This document shows positions 17,285-26,167 of a stretch of DNA of 64,000 nt, one piece after another. The number at the start of each line of letters is the position of its first letter. Position 1 is the stretch's first letter. The notes beneath the pieces were generated by a model, which saw only the letters and a list, made by a program, of their open reading frames with translations, was not told the origin of the DNA and ran no database searches. This DNA comes from Halomonas sp. 'Soap Lake #6' (GTDB taxonomy: Bacteria; Pseudomonadota; Gammaproteobacteria; Pseudomonadales; Halomonadaceae), in contig NZ_CP020469.1 of assembly GCF_003031405.1 (NCBI RefSeq), forward strand, positions 2,852,001-2,916,000. The letters run 5' to 3'. The translations under genes and the position numbers were made by a program.

Positions 17285-17910
17285 AGCAACGCCTCCTGGG
17301 TGCCCTCTTCGCGCTCCGCATCAATCGGCAGATTTTCCTCATCGCGGATAAAGCGCACCACTTCGATCAAGTAGTCGATTTTACCAGTGACTACAAATAC
17401 CTGGCGTTCGGTATGAGGCTGAAGCAAGTAACCATGCTCTTTTAAACGCTTAAACAGCTGCTTGACCTGAGCATCTAGTTGATCACTTTGAGAGCCAAAG
17501 AAGCTATCCGTTGCCAGCCGCTCCAAACGCTCGCGCAGGCTTTGGTTATCTTCACACTTAGCGCTGAACTCGGCGGGTTTGAGCACATCGCCAGGGGCCG
17601 CTAAGGTATCGCGACCTAACGCTTCCTGAACCAGTTGCAGCCACTCCAGCAGCGGCAACAGGCTGTTGACTGTCTCACCCAACTGGCGTGAAAGCTGGTC
17701 TCGGGCAGCTTCGTTAAGCTGCCGCCAAGCCAAGAAATAAACGCTACCTTCATCATTACTGGCCAGCCGGCGGTTGAGCGGGCGCAGGTAGCTATCGATG
17801 GCTTCACGCGTCTCTTCATTTGTTAAATGGCGGAAGGCATTTTCATCGCTTACGGCGCAGATAAACTCTCCTGCCAGCAGGCGTTCCAGTAGCGGGCCAT
17901 GTTCAATCAT
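17281..17910 (-). CDS. MksE/JetB-like (kite) subunit of the SMC complex
   Basis: This 209-residue protein has an N-terminal segment LLERLLAGEFICAVSDENAFRHL and a C-terminal winged-helix-like part (LFKRLKEHGYLLQPHTERQVFVVTG). These fit the small winged-helix subunits (MksE, DUF4194/JetB) that bind the kleisin. It starts inside the stop of the SMC gene (ATGA overlap) and ends inside the start of the kleisin-like gene. The four proteins are therefore probably made in fixed ratio. Confidence 0.68.
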   Translation of the reverse strand: MIEHGPLLERLLAGEFICAVSDENAFRHLTNEETREAIDSYLRPLNRRLASNDEGSVYFLAWRQLNEAARDQLSRQLGETVNSLLPLLEWLQLVQEALGRDTLAAPGDVLKPAEFSAKCEDNQSLRERLERLATDSFFGSQSDQLDAQVKQLFKRLKEHGYLLQPHTERQVFVVTGKIDYLIEVVRFIRDEENLPIDAEREEGTQEALL

Positions 17911-20900
17911 GCGCTTACCTCCTGCTGACGCTCTTTGATCCGCTGCGCGATGGGGCTAAGGCGTGGCTCAATACGTTTTAGCTGGCGCTGGTTGTTGCTT
18001 GCACCCCGCTCAATCAGATAGCGGTTGGCGAATAATAGCAATACGTCCGACTCTGGATTGGGGAAGGCCCCGACAATATGAATGCGGTTACTATCACAGG
18101 CGTCGAACAACTTTTCGACGTTGTGGTAGGCCAATGTACCGATTTCATCGATAGGCCAGTGGATAGCGATTTGTGCATCGCCACGCAACAGCCGTGTAAA
18201 CGCCAGCAGAAACTTACACAGAATCAGGTAGGCCATACCGTGGCTGGAGGACTCCAGCAATTGGCGGTCATTCTTGATCACCAAATCCGTGCCGCCTTCG
18301 TTTAAGTGCAGTTCCAACCGCAGCAGGCTTTCAAAGCTGTACTGTTGGTCACTGCGCAGCAAATCGACAACATCCGCCAGGGCGTTGAGATAATCATCGC
18401 TGGGCAGTGCCTGTCCGGATTCCCGCCACGCTTTATAACGCTGAGCGAACAGTTTCAGCGGCTCCCAGAACCCTAGCTCGTCGATGGTGGACTGAATGCG
18501 TACTTCCGCCTTGCTGATGCCCTCTAATCGTAGGTCGTCGGCCACCTCATCGGAAAGTCGACGGCTCTGGGCACTAATGCGCCGATTAAGATCGCGGAAA
18601 ACAATAAAGAACTTATCCAGGTCATCGCTTAAATTGCGTCCTTCCTGAATCAGTTGCTGCTGTTGATCTTCTAGCAGTTTTAGCATGCCACGTAGCAGTG
18701 GCAGTAGCAGCCGAGGGCTATCATTTGGCAGCTTTTCACGCTCGCTTTGCAGTGCATCAGCAAAGCCGCTACTGGCATCTTTAATCAGCTGGCTTTCCAC
18801 CTCCAGGCAGCCCCGTCGCAGCTGTTCTAGCTGCTGATGACGGCTCGCCAACGCCTGACGGGCACGCTCGATACGTTCATCCATATCACCAACAGTGGCT
18901 TCTGCAGGAGCACTTTCTGCCACCAGCTCCAGGCTTTCCAGTTGTGTCAGTAGTGGTGTGAGCGCCTCCAGGCTACCGTGGGCATGGCTGCGCTGAGTTT
19001 TTAACTCATTAACTGCGCGTTGATACGCCTCCCTTGCAGCGTGAAAGTCATTTTTCAAACGGGCTTTGTCACGCTTGAGTTGTTGATCCTGCTGCTCCAG
19101 CTCTGCTTCCTGGGCGACTAGCTGCGGCTTATGCTGCCCCCACTCCACACGCATAAAGCGTTGGTACTCGGTGAGTTCTTCCTGGCGAGCAGCTGTTTTA
19201 CGGATGCGTTCACTCTGCTGCTCTAAACGCGTTTTGGTGGATTTTAACTGCGCGGGGTCAACGCCCTGCTCGGCAAGCTCCTGACTAAAGGCTGCTTCTA
19301 GTTCGCTACGCTGGCGTTGGTGTTCAGCATTGGCATCGTTGAGCTGCTGCTTATACTGGCGCAGCTGCGCATCCAGGCTATCCAGCTGGCTTTGGGCGTC
19401 GGCTTTTAGCTCTAGCAGTTGACCTTGATGGGTCTCGGCAAGAGCAGCAAGCGCCTGCTGTTTTTCTGCACGTAGTTCGGCTTGTGCCTGCTCCTGGCGA
19501 GCCAACGCGGCTTGGTGATCCGCCCGCCGTTGCTGCTGGCGTTTGGCATGGCGCTCATGCTGCTGGCGGCGAGCCTCAAGGGCATACTCCACTTCCTGTT
19601 CGGCGCGTTGATGGGCCATGCGCGCCTGATCTTGAGTCTCATCAGCCTGCTGCACCCGCTCGTTATGCTGCTTCAGGGCTTTTTCTGCGGCAAGGCACTC
19701 AGACTGGGCACGCTGCTTGGCACTGTCGGCATCTTCAATGGCGGCTAAGAGGCTGGCTTCGTCTTGGGCGTAATCAGGCAGGGCAATCGCGCTTAGGTCC
19801 AACGCCAGGCCGAATAGGTCCTCGCTTGCCCCTGCGGCTAACTGAGGGGCGAGGTCTCGCCGCTCAAGCAGCTCTGGTGCGATCACCTTGCCAAGTTGCT
19901 GCTCCCAACCAGGACGGTGGTAGCGTAGGAAATGACGCAGACTGCCCTGTTCGGGATCACGTTGCTGATAAAGTGCAAAACAGTGCTGCTCAGCGCGCTC
20001 ACGCTGCTGACGACACTGCACCAACTGCTGCTCGGCGGACGCCCGCTCCCGTTTGTGGCTTTCAAGCTCACGGCGCAGTGCTTCGAGGGTTGCAGCCGCC
20101 GCGCTGCGTTCCTGCTGCGACTGATCTAATCGCGCCTGGGCCAGCTCAGCCTCTTGGAGCTCTTCAGCAGTTTGGCTGGGCATGGCCAGTTGCGCTTTCA
20201 GCTCGGCCAGTTGCTCTACGCCCAGCTCTAACTGAGCCTGATACTCCCCCTCAAGGCGTTGGCGTTCCTGCTGATAGCGCTCATTGTGCTGCTGCTCGAC
20301 CTGCCACTGCTGCTCACGGCGCTCGGCTTTTTCCTCGGTCAGAGCATCAATCAGCTCCTGCGTTTCCTGGGTTTGCCGGGCTAACACTTCCGAAAGCTCG
20401 CGTAGCCTGCCATCCAGACGTGCCTGGCTCTCTTTCACCGCTTCCTGCATTACTTGCAGGTGCTGCTGGAGCTGGTCACGCTGCTCACGCCACTGAGGCA
20501 GCGCGTTGATATCCCTCTCCAAGCCGGGCATGTCAGCATCGGCGTAGTGCTCAAACTGCGTTTGCAGGTCGTTCAGGCGGCGCTGAGTGTGCTGTAGGTC
20601 ACTCGTCAATTCACTATGGCGATCATTCAAAGCATCCCGCTGCCGGGTGTAATCGCTCTCACGCTGCTGGAACTCGCGCTGAAGACGATTCAACTCACTA
20701 TCTAGATCCGCGATGCGCTGCTCGACCTTCTGGTGGTCGGCGCTTAACTGCGGCTTGAGCTGCCAGAGAGTGGTCTCAAGCTGAGCCAGCTCGCGGTCGA
20801 TGCCGCCAAGTTTGGTTAGAGATACCTGTAGCGGCTCCAGGCGCATCGACTGACGCATCTGGGCAATCCACTCCCGCGCTTTGGCACTACGAATTCGCGT

Positions 20901-21569
20901 AACGGGTAGCTCGACGCCATCTTCTTCAAAAATCGCCGCTAGCATAGTTTTGAGGGTGTCCATCTTGCCCTCTTTGGCATGCACAGCGGAGACAAGCTTT
21001 TCGATATGACGAATACGCCGCTCGGGGTTTACTAAGCTAAATTGCGCTGCAATCTGGCGCAGTTTTAGGCCATCACGGCTATTACCATGGAGCTGGGTAA
21101 AGTCGTTTTGGATCACCGAACGAAACTCTGAAGTGGCACCCAGCTTGGATGAAACGGGCACCCCGCTTCGGCGCAGCCCGCTAGACCACTGTGCGTACTC
21201 CAATGCCAGAGGGCCTTGCTCGGTCTCGATCAGATAATCTTCTGGCCGGTAAGGTGCGCCAACAAACCGATACTCCACACCACCTTCTGCTTTGCGCGTT
21301 AGCACGGCTTGGCAGATGTTGCCCGCCTCGCGACGATATTCGTATATCAGGTAACTATTGCGTGTCGGCAAATAGAACGCATCAAACTTCATGCGGGTTT
21401 TTGGAACTACTTTATTAGGCAGTTCGCCATAAAACACTGGCACCAAGCGTTGGAGCGTGGTTTTTCCCGAGGCGTTGGTGCCACAAATATTGGTGTGGCC
21501 ATCCACACTTAACTCGACCACTCCCGTTAAGTGGCCGTGAATCATAACGATGCGTAGCAGATGCGCCAT
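17907..21569 (-). CDS. SMC-like ATPase (MksB/JetC-like, DUF3584 type)
   Basis: This 1220-residue protein is an SMC/Rad50-type ATPase. The Walker A motif is GTNASGKTT at 30-38. A very long Gln/Glu/Arg/Ala-rich coiled coil runs from about 260 to 1000 with a less regular hinge region around 560-640. The ABC signature region is SSSHGMAYLIL near 1107, and Walker B is AIHWPIDEIGTL with D1141-E1142. Such proteins extrude DNA loops. With kleisin, kite and Toprim partners they form MksBEFG/Wadjet complexes that cleave small circular DNA. It is first in the operon, and AAGGA precedes its ATG. Confidence 0.88.
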   Translation of the reverse strand: MAHLLRIVMIHGHLTGVVELSVDGHTNICGTNASGKTTLQRLVPVFYGELPNKVVPKTRMKFDAFYLPTRNSYLIYEYRREAGNICQAVLTRKAEGGVEYRFVGAPYRPEDYLIETEQGPLALEYAQWSSGLRRSGVPVSSKLGATSEFRSVIQNDFTQLHGNSRDGLKLRQIAAQFSLVNPERRIRHIEKLVSAVHAKEGKMDTLKTMLAAIFEEDGVELPVTRIRSAKAREWIAQMRQSMRLEPLQVSLTKLGGIDRELAQLETTLWQLKPQLSADHQKVEQRIADLDSELNRLQREFQQRESDYTRQRDALNDRHSELTSDLQHTQRRLNDLQTQFEHYADADMPGLERDINALPQWREQRDQLQQHLQVMQEAVKESQARLDGRLRELSEVLARQTQETQELIDALTEEKAERREQQWQVEQQHNERYQQERQRLEGEYQAQLELGVEQLAELKAQLAMPSQTAEELQEAELAQARLDQSQQERSAAAATLEALRRELESHKRERASAEQQLVQCRQQRERAEQHCFALYQQRDPEQGSLRHFLRYHRPGWEQQLGKVIAPELLERRDLAPQLAAGASEDLFGLALDLSAIALPDYAQDEASLLAAIEDADSAKQRAQSECLAAEKALKQHNERVQQADETQDQARMAHQRAEQEVEYALEARRQQHERHAKRQQQRRADHQAALARQEQAQAELRAEKQQALAALAETHQGQLLELKADAQSQLDSLDAQLRQYKQQLNDANAEHQRQRSELEAAFSQELAEQGVDPAQLKSTKTRLEQQSERIRKTAARQEELTEYQRFMRVEWGQHKPQLVAQEAELEQQDQQLKRDKARLKNDFHAAREAYQRAVNELKTQRSHAHGSLEALTPLLTQLESLELVAESAPAEATVGDMDERIERARQALASRHQQLEQLRRGCLEVESQLIKDASSGFADALQSEREKLPNDSPRLLLPLLRGMLKLLEDQQQQLIQEGRNLSDDLDKFFIVFRDLNRRISAQSRRLSDEVADDLRLEGISKAEVRIQSTIDELGFWEPLKLFAQRYKAWRESGQALPSDDYLNALADVVDLLRSDQQYSFESLLRLELHLNEGGTDLVIKNDRQLLESSSHGMAYLILCKFLLAFTRLLRGDAQIAIHWPIDEIGTLAYHNVEKLFDACDSNRIHIVGAFPNPESDVLLLFANRYLIERGASNNQRQLKRIEPRLSPIAQRIKERQQEVSA

Positions 21570-21676
21570 GCCGTGTCCTTTCGTTTGCTAACCGGATCGT
21601 TTTTTCTGATCGCCGAAAGCGACTATCTTGCCAGACACAGGCCAAAGCGGCATCTGTTCACTTAACAGGCGCGGCG

Positions 21677-22354
21677 TTAAGTCTCCCCCACGCCCTTCAC
21701 CACGAAATCCCGAGCAACACCGATATGGTAGTCAATAGCCTCTCGGCAAGCGGCTGGGCTGCCGCTACCCAGTGCGTCCAATAGTTGAAAGTGGCAGGTG
21801 GCGATGGTGTCTGGGGCTTCGTGGGTTTTGGTAATTAGCGTGATACACAAGCGTAGCTCGTGGGATAAATCGTCAAAGGATCGCAGCAATCGCTCATTGC
21901 CCGCGTAATGCATCATCAAACGATGAAACTGCAAGTCTTCCTCAATACGCCGTGTTCCATCGTTACTGGCGGCCGCTTCGCACAAGGTCTCTACCTGCTG
22001 CTTTAACGCGCGCTCAGCTTCGCTGCTATAACGCTCCGATAAGCGCTGGATTGCGTGCCGCTCCAGGCACAGCCGTAGATCAAAGACATCCTCCAATTCA
22101 ACGGTATTCAACGCCCTAACAAAAAAGCCACGGCGCGGCTTAGAGATTAACAACCCTCGACTTTCCAGTAATCGAGCAGCTTCACGTACCGGCGCACGAC
22201 TAACGCCTAAATCACGGGAGAGCTGTACCTCCGAAAGCCGCTCTCCAGGTAAAAAGTGTTGCTGAATAATTGCTTGCGTCAAATAGTCGGCCACCTGTTC
22301 AACAAGGTTTTGCTGTTGAATGAAAGCGCCGGGAGCCGCTGTGTAAGGGGCCAT
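21677..22354 (-). CDS. GntR-family regulator (FadR/FCD subgroup)
   Basis: This 225-residue protein has an N-terminal winged helix (FLPGERLSEVQLSRDLGVSR, then APVREAARLLESRGLL) and a C-terminal all-helical FCD effector domain (LRLCLERHAIQRL, FHRLMMHYAGNERL). It is transcribed away from the ABC importer/oxidase/aminotransferase cluster, so it most likely controls that cluster in response to an organic-acid or amino-acid-like ligand. Palindromic candidate operators lie in the 360-bp divergent region. It ends 107 bp before the SMC operon on the same strand. Confidence 0.88.
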   Translation of the reverse strand: MAPYTAAPGAFIQQQNLVEQVADYLTQAIIQQHFLPGERLSEVQLSRDLGVSRAPVREAARLLESRGLLISKPRRGFFVRALNTVELEDVFDLRLCLERHAIQRLSERYSSEAERALKQQVETLCEAAASNDGTRRIEEDLQFHRLMMHYAGNERLLRSFDDLSHELRLCITLITKTHEAPDTIATCHFQLLDALGSGSPAACREAIDYHIGVARDFVVKGVGET

Positions 22355-22407
22355 ATTGTTTACTCTTATAGCGTGTTACGTGCTTTTAGTATGACGTAAA
22401 AAGACTC

Positions 22408-22440
22408 ACTGTCGACGGCCGATTGACGACTGTCGACAGT
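22408..22440. promoter_or_regulatory. Candidate GntR operator: ACTGTCGACAGT palindrome plus a half-like copy
   Basis: ACTGTCGACAGT at 22429-22440 is a perfect 12-bp palindrome. ACTGTCGAC recurs at 22408-22416, 21 bp away (two helical turns). Both lie about 50-90 bp upstream of the GntR start, in the region between it and the divergent ABC importer operon. Binding is inferred. Confidence 0.5.
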
Positions 22441-22492
22441 TTTACAAACCACTGCTATGTTCAAAAAAGGCCTCCAGTAATGCTGGCAACAA

Positions 22493-22622
22493 GCGTTTTT
22501 TTAACGACGGTTTTAACGACGGTTTTAACGACTGTGTTAACGACTGTGTTAACGACTGGTTAAACAACAGGCTCAATAACAAGCTCAATCACAATTTCAA
22601 TTTCAATTTCAATTTCAATAAC
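22493..22622 (+). repeat. Tandem 12-bp repeats followed by hexamer repeats
   Basis: About five imperfect units of a 12-bp repeat (GTTTTAACGACG, drifting to GTGTTAACGACT) run from about 22493 to 22560. A run of ATTTCA hexamers (about four perfect units) follows to about 22622, linked by CTCAATAACAAG-like units. Both families look like slippage products in the importer operon leader. Confidence 0.8.
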
Positions 22623-22717
22623 AATCAGGCTACTTAGTCTCACGCCTCGCTCGCCTAACGATAACGTAAGCCCATTGCGTGACATGCTTTGGCCTAATAA
22701 ACGAGGAGCAGGAAACG

Positions 22718-24274
22718 ATGAAAACACCTTTGGTTTTGGCAATTTCCGCAGCCGCATTCACCTTTTCGTCTATCACCCAGGCAGACGATCCAAAACAGGG
22801 CGGCACGGTGAATACGATTATCCAGCCGGAACCTCCGGGTTTAGTGCTGGGCATGATCCAAAACGCCCCTACGCGTACGGTGTCTGGCAATATCTATGAA
22901 GGCCTCCTCCGCTATACCACAGACCTGGAGCCTGTACCGCAGTTGGCCGAGTCATGGGAAGTAAGCGACGATGGCCGCACCTATACCTTCCACCTGCGCG
23001 AAGGCGTTACCTGGCACGACGGTGAGCCCTTTACCGCTGACGATGTCGTCTTCTCTGCCGATGTTTTCCACCGCGAGTTGAACCCCAGCGCGCGGGCCGT
23101 CTTACTGCATGTGGAAAGCATCGAAGCAACCGATGATCACACTGTTGTCTTTACCCTAACCGAGCCCTTCGGCCCTTTCTTGATTTCCTTTGAGGCAGGT
23201 ACCTTCACGATGGTGCCAGCGCACCTCTATGAGGGCACTGACTTCCGCAATAATGAGCACAACGACCACCCTATTGGCACTGGCCCGTTTAAGTTTGCCA
23301 ACTGGGATCGCGGTACCGTTATCGAGCTGGTTAAAAATGATGACTACTACGAAGAGGGGCTTCCCTACCTGGATGGTGTGAACTGGCACATCATTCCCGA
23401 TGGCGGTTCCCGTGCGGTGGCCTTTGAGAATGGCACTATTGACGTACTGCCAAGCGGCACCGTTGAGAACTTCGATATTCCACGCTTATCCGCCATGGAT
23501 AACGTCTGTATGACAGAAGAGGGGCACGAGTACTTCAGCCCCTTCGCCATGCTCTGGATGAATAATCGTGAAGGTCCCACCGCCGACAAACGCTTCCGCC
23601 AGGCGGTGATGTATGCCATGGATCGCGAATTCGCCAAAGATGTACTGTGGAATGGCTTAGGTAATGTGCCGCTCTCTGCCTTTGGCTCCAATGCGCGCTT
23701 CCAGCATGATGGTTTAGCGCCCTACGACCACAATCCAGACCGGGCCCGTGAGTTGCTGGAGGAGATGGAATACGACGGCGAAGAGATCACCATTCTACCG
23801 CTGCCCTACGGCGAAACCTGGACCCGCTGGGCCGAAGCCGTGCAGCAGAACCTACGTGAAGTGGGCATTAACGTAAGAACTCAAGCCACCGACGTAGGGG
23901 GCTGGAACCAGCGCCTTGGCGACTGGGATTATGACCTTGCCTTCACCTATCTCTTCCAGTATGGCGACCCGGCACTGGGTATTTCACGTACCTACCTTTC
24001 CGACAATATTGCCAAAGGTTCGCCCTGGAATAACGTACAAGGCTATGAAAATGAGCGTGTCGACGAGCTGTTTAATGCCGCGGCCACGGCTTTCCCCGAT
24101 GAAGAGCGGGAAGCGCTTTACCACGAAGTTCAGGAAATCCTGCATGAAGATGTGCCTGTTGGTTGGCTAATGGAGCTGGGCTTTCCGACCCTCTACCGCT
24201 GTGACGTACAAGACCTCGTCACTTCCGGCGTAGGTGTCAACGATGGCTTTAAGGATGCTTGGCTAGACCGCTAG
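22718..24274 (+). CDS. Peptide-type ABC transporter periplasmic binding protein (SBP_bac_5)
   Basis: This 518-residue protein has a Sec signal peptide ending near TQA-DD. It then shows family 5 features: GGTVNTIIQPEPPGL, YEGLLRYTTDLEPVPQLAESW, REGVTWHDGEPFTADDV and the late YDHNPDRARELLEE. It binds an oligopeptide, dipeptide, opine or similar ligand in the periplasm for the two permeases downstream. The ATG at 22718 is chosen over the upstream ATG at 22679 because GAGGAGCAGG precedes it and the signal peptide starts there. Confidence 0.92.
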   Translation: MKTPLVLAISAAAFTFSSITQADDPKQGGTVNTIIQPEPPGLVLGMIQNAPTRTVSGNIYEGLLRYTTDLEPVPQLAESWEVSDDGRTYTFHLREGVTWHDGEPFTADDVVFSADVFHRELNPSARAVLLHVESIEATDDHTVVFTLTEPFGPFLISFEAGTFTMVPAHLYEGTDFRNNEHNDHPIGTGPFKFANWDRGTVIELVKNDDYYEEGLPYLDGVNWHIIPDGGSRAVAFENGTIDVLPSGTVENFDIPRLSAMDNVCMTEEGHEYFSPFAMLWMNNREGPTADKRFRQAVMYAMDREFAKDVLWNGLGNVPLSAFGSNARFQHDGLAPYDHNPDRARELLEEMEYDGEEITILPLPYGETWTRWAEAVQQNLREVGINVRTQATDVGGWNQRLGDWDYDLAFTYLFQYGDPALGISRTYLSDNIAKGSPWNNVQGYENERVDELFNAAATAFPDEEREALYHEVQEILHEDVPVGWLMELGFPTLYRCDVQDLVTSGVGVNDGFKDAWLDR

Positions 24275-24297
24275 TTTTTTAGCCTATGCCTAAGCCC

Positions 24298-24325
24298 CGC
24301 CCAGGTAGTGCAGGCTGCCTGGGCG
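24298..24325 (+). terminator. Intercistronic hairpin between binding-protein and permease genes
   Basis: CGCCCAGG pairs with CCTGGGCG around a 12-nt loop, with no T run. Such hairpins often protect the abundant binding-protein mRNA and reduce read-through to the permease genes. Confidence 0.5.
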
Positions 24326-24350
24326 ACTCAGCTACGTTAGGAAGGTTCCC

Positions 24351-25328
24351 ATGCTCTATGCTCGCTTAATTGCCATGCGGCTGTTCAAAGCCGTCATCGT
24401 GCTGTTTTTGATCGTTATCTTTAATTTTTTCCTAATCCAGATGGCTCCTGGTGACCCGGCGGCAATTCTTGCTGGCGAGGCAGGAGCCACTGACCAGGAA
24501 TTTCTTAACCAACTGCGTGAACGCTTTGGCCTGGATCAGCCCATGTATGTGCAACTGTGGCGCTACGTTTCAGGTATTGCCATGCTTGATTTTGGCTACT
24601 CCTACCGGTTAGGTGTCCCCGTTTTTGACCTTATTATGTCGCGCCTACCCGCCACGCTGCTGCTAACAGGCACGGCATTTGTGCTCTCGTTAGTGCTGGG
24701 CATTGTGGCAGGCTCCATGGCGGCCGCGCGGGTTAAAAAGCCTTCAGGATCACTGATTATGGCGCTGGCCCTGGTGTTTTATGCCACCCCCCTGTTCTGG
24801 GTCGCGCTGATGTCAGTGGTGGTGTTTTCCGTCTATCTCGGCTGGCTGCCCGCCTATGGCCTTTATACAGTTGGTGCAGGCCACACTGGCTTTGCACTAG
24901 TGCTTGATGTCGCCAAGCACCTGATCCTGCCTGCCACCACTCTGGCACTGTTCTTTATGGCGATTTATACCCGTATGACACGCACCTCAATGCTGGATGC
25001 AGCTCAGCAGGACTACGTTAAAACCGCCCGTGCCAAAGGGTTAAAACCGAGTGTCATTCAGCGTCGGCATATTCTCCGCAATGCCCTACTTCCCATTATC
25101 ACACTGGCGGGCCTCCAGGCGGGGCAGATGGTTGGGGGCGCTATTTTGACGGAAACCGTGTTTGCATGGCCGGGTATCGGGCGTCTGATGTTTGAGGCGC
25201 TACAACAGCGTGACTACAACCTGCTGCTGGGTATTTTCTTCTTCTCGGCGGCGTTGGTAATTGTCTTCAATATCCTGACCGATTTGGTTTACCACTTAGC
25301 AGATCCGCGTATTAAGGGGGCCTCATGA
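24351..25328 (+). CDS. ABC transporter permease, DppB type
   Basis: This 325-residue inner-membrane protein has six predicted membrane segments. The first is FKAVIVLFLIVIFNFFLIQ, followed by the DppB/OppB-type periplasmic segment APGDPAAILAGEAGA. The EAA loop that contacts the ATPases is QDYVKTARAKGLKPSVI. It forms the channel with the next gene. Its stop overlaps the start of the second permease by 4 bp. Confidence 0.92.
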   Translation: MLYARLIAMRLFKAVIVLFLIVIFNFFLIQMAPGDPAAILAGEAGATDQEFLNQLRERFGLDQPMYVQLWRYVSGIAMLDFGYSYRLGVPVFDLIMSRLPATLLLTGTAFVLSLVLGIVAGSMAAARVKKPSGSLIMALALVFYATPLFWVALMSVVVFSVYLGWLPAYGLYTVGAGHTGFALVLDVAKHLILPATTLALFFMAIYTRMTRTSMLDAAQQDYVKTARAKGLKPSVIQRRHILRNALLPIITLAGLQAGQMVGGAILTETVFAWPGIGRLMFEALQQRDYNLLLGIFFFSAALVIVFNILTDLVYHLADPRIKGAS

Positions 25329-26158
25329 GCTTTTTCGCACGCTTTGCGCAAAACCGTGGTGCCCTGGTAGGGCTTATCATTCTGCTGTTGATTATTACCA
25401 TGGCGGTGCTTGCCCCGCTGCTCTTTCCTGAGTCGCCATGGCGCATGGTGCAGCGGCCCTTTTTACCGCCGCTTTCCCAAGAAGGTTTTCCGTTGGGAAC
25501 CGATACCATGGGCCGCAATGTAGCCGCAGGATTAATGCATGGCGCCTGGGTGTCACTGCTGATTGGCTTGGTCTCCACCAGCGTTGCCCTGCTGATTGGC
25601 GTGCCTCTGGGGGCGATTGCAGGCTACTACGGTGGACTGATTGACGACATACTGATGCGCTTTACCGAGTTCTTTCAAACCATCCCCAACTTTGCCCTGG
25701 CGATTGTGCTGGTGGCAATTATGCAACCCAGCGTCACCTCTATTGTGCTGGCAATTGCGATTGTCAGCTGGCCACCAGTGGCACGCTTGGTACGCGCCGA
25801 GTTTATGTCGCTGCGCAACCGAGAGTACGTCGAGGCAGCGCGCCTGGTCGGTCAATCCAACACCACTATTATCCTGCGTCAGATTCTGCCCAATACACTG
25901 TCGCCGATTATTGTGCTGGCCTCGTTAATGGTGGCCACCGCCATACTGCTGGAGTCGGCGCTGTCGTTCTTAGGCCTGGGCGACCCTAACGTGATGTCCT
26001 GGGGCTATATGATCGGCGCGGCGCGTACGGTTATCCGCCAAGCGTGGTGGCTAAGTTTCTTTCCTGGTGTGGCGATTCTACTAACCGTCCTCGCGCTTAA
26101 TCTCGTGGGTGAAGGACTAGACGATGCATTGAACCCCAAGCTTTCACGCGAGCGCTAG
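25325..26158 (+). CDS. ABC transporter permease, DppC type
   Basis: This 277-residue membrane protein starts with the short DppC-type N-terminus, one membrane segment, and FPLGTDTMGRNVAAGLMHG, a DppC/OppC hallmark. The EAA loop is REYVEAARLVGQSNTTII, and SFLGLGDPNVMSWGYMI follows near the end. It pairs with the upstream permease. The ATPase gene begins 10 bp downstream. Confidence 0.92.
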   Translation: MSFFARFAQNRGALVGLIILLLIITMAVLAPLLFPESPWRMVQRPFLPPLSQEGFPLGTDTMGRNVAAGLMHGAWVSLLIGLVSTSVALLIGVPLGAIAGYYGGLIDDILMRFTEFFQTIPNFALAIVLVAIMQPSVTSIVLAIAIVSWPPVARLVRAEFMSLRNREYVEAARLVGQSNTTIILRQILPNTLSPIIVLASLMVATAILLESALSFLGLGDPNVMSWGYMIGAARTVIRQAWWLSFFPGVAILLTVLALNLVGEGLDDALNPKLSRER

Positions 26159-26167
26159 GAGCCCCTT

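Larger units (their letters stand above)
22355..22717. promoter_or_regulatory. Divergent regulatory region between gntR and the ABC importer operon
   Basis: This 363-bp stretch has no gene. It holds the palindromes at 22408-22440, the tandem repeats at 22493-22622 and the ribosome site GAGGAGCAGG directly before the importer start at 22718. Confidence 0.6.

Noticed and set aside
19484..20509. Long open frame (341 codons) on the plus strand
   Set aside because: It is antisense to the SMC coiled coil. Its open length follows from the GC-rich Gln/Glu/Arg codons of the real gene, and its translation is low-complexity with no ribosome site.
22493..22622. CRISPR or replication-origin iterons
   Set aside because: There are no spacers, the units drift and are contiguous, and no replication gene is nearby; slippage repeats in a leader fit better.
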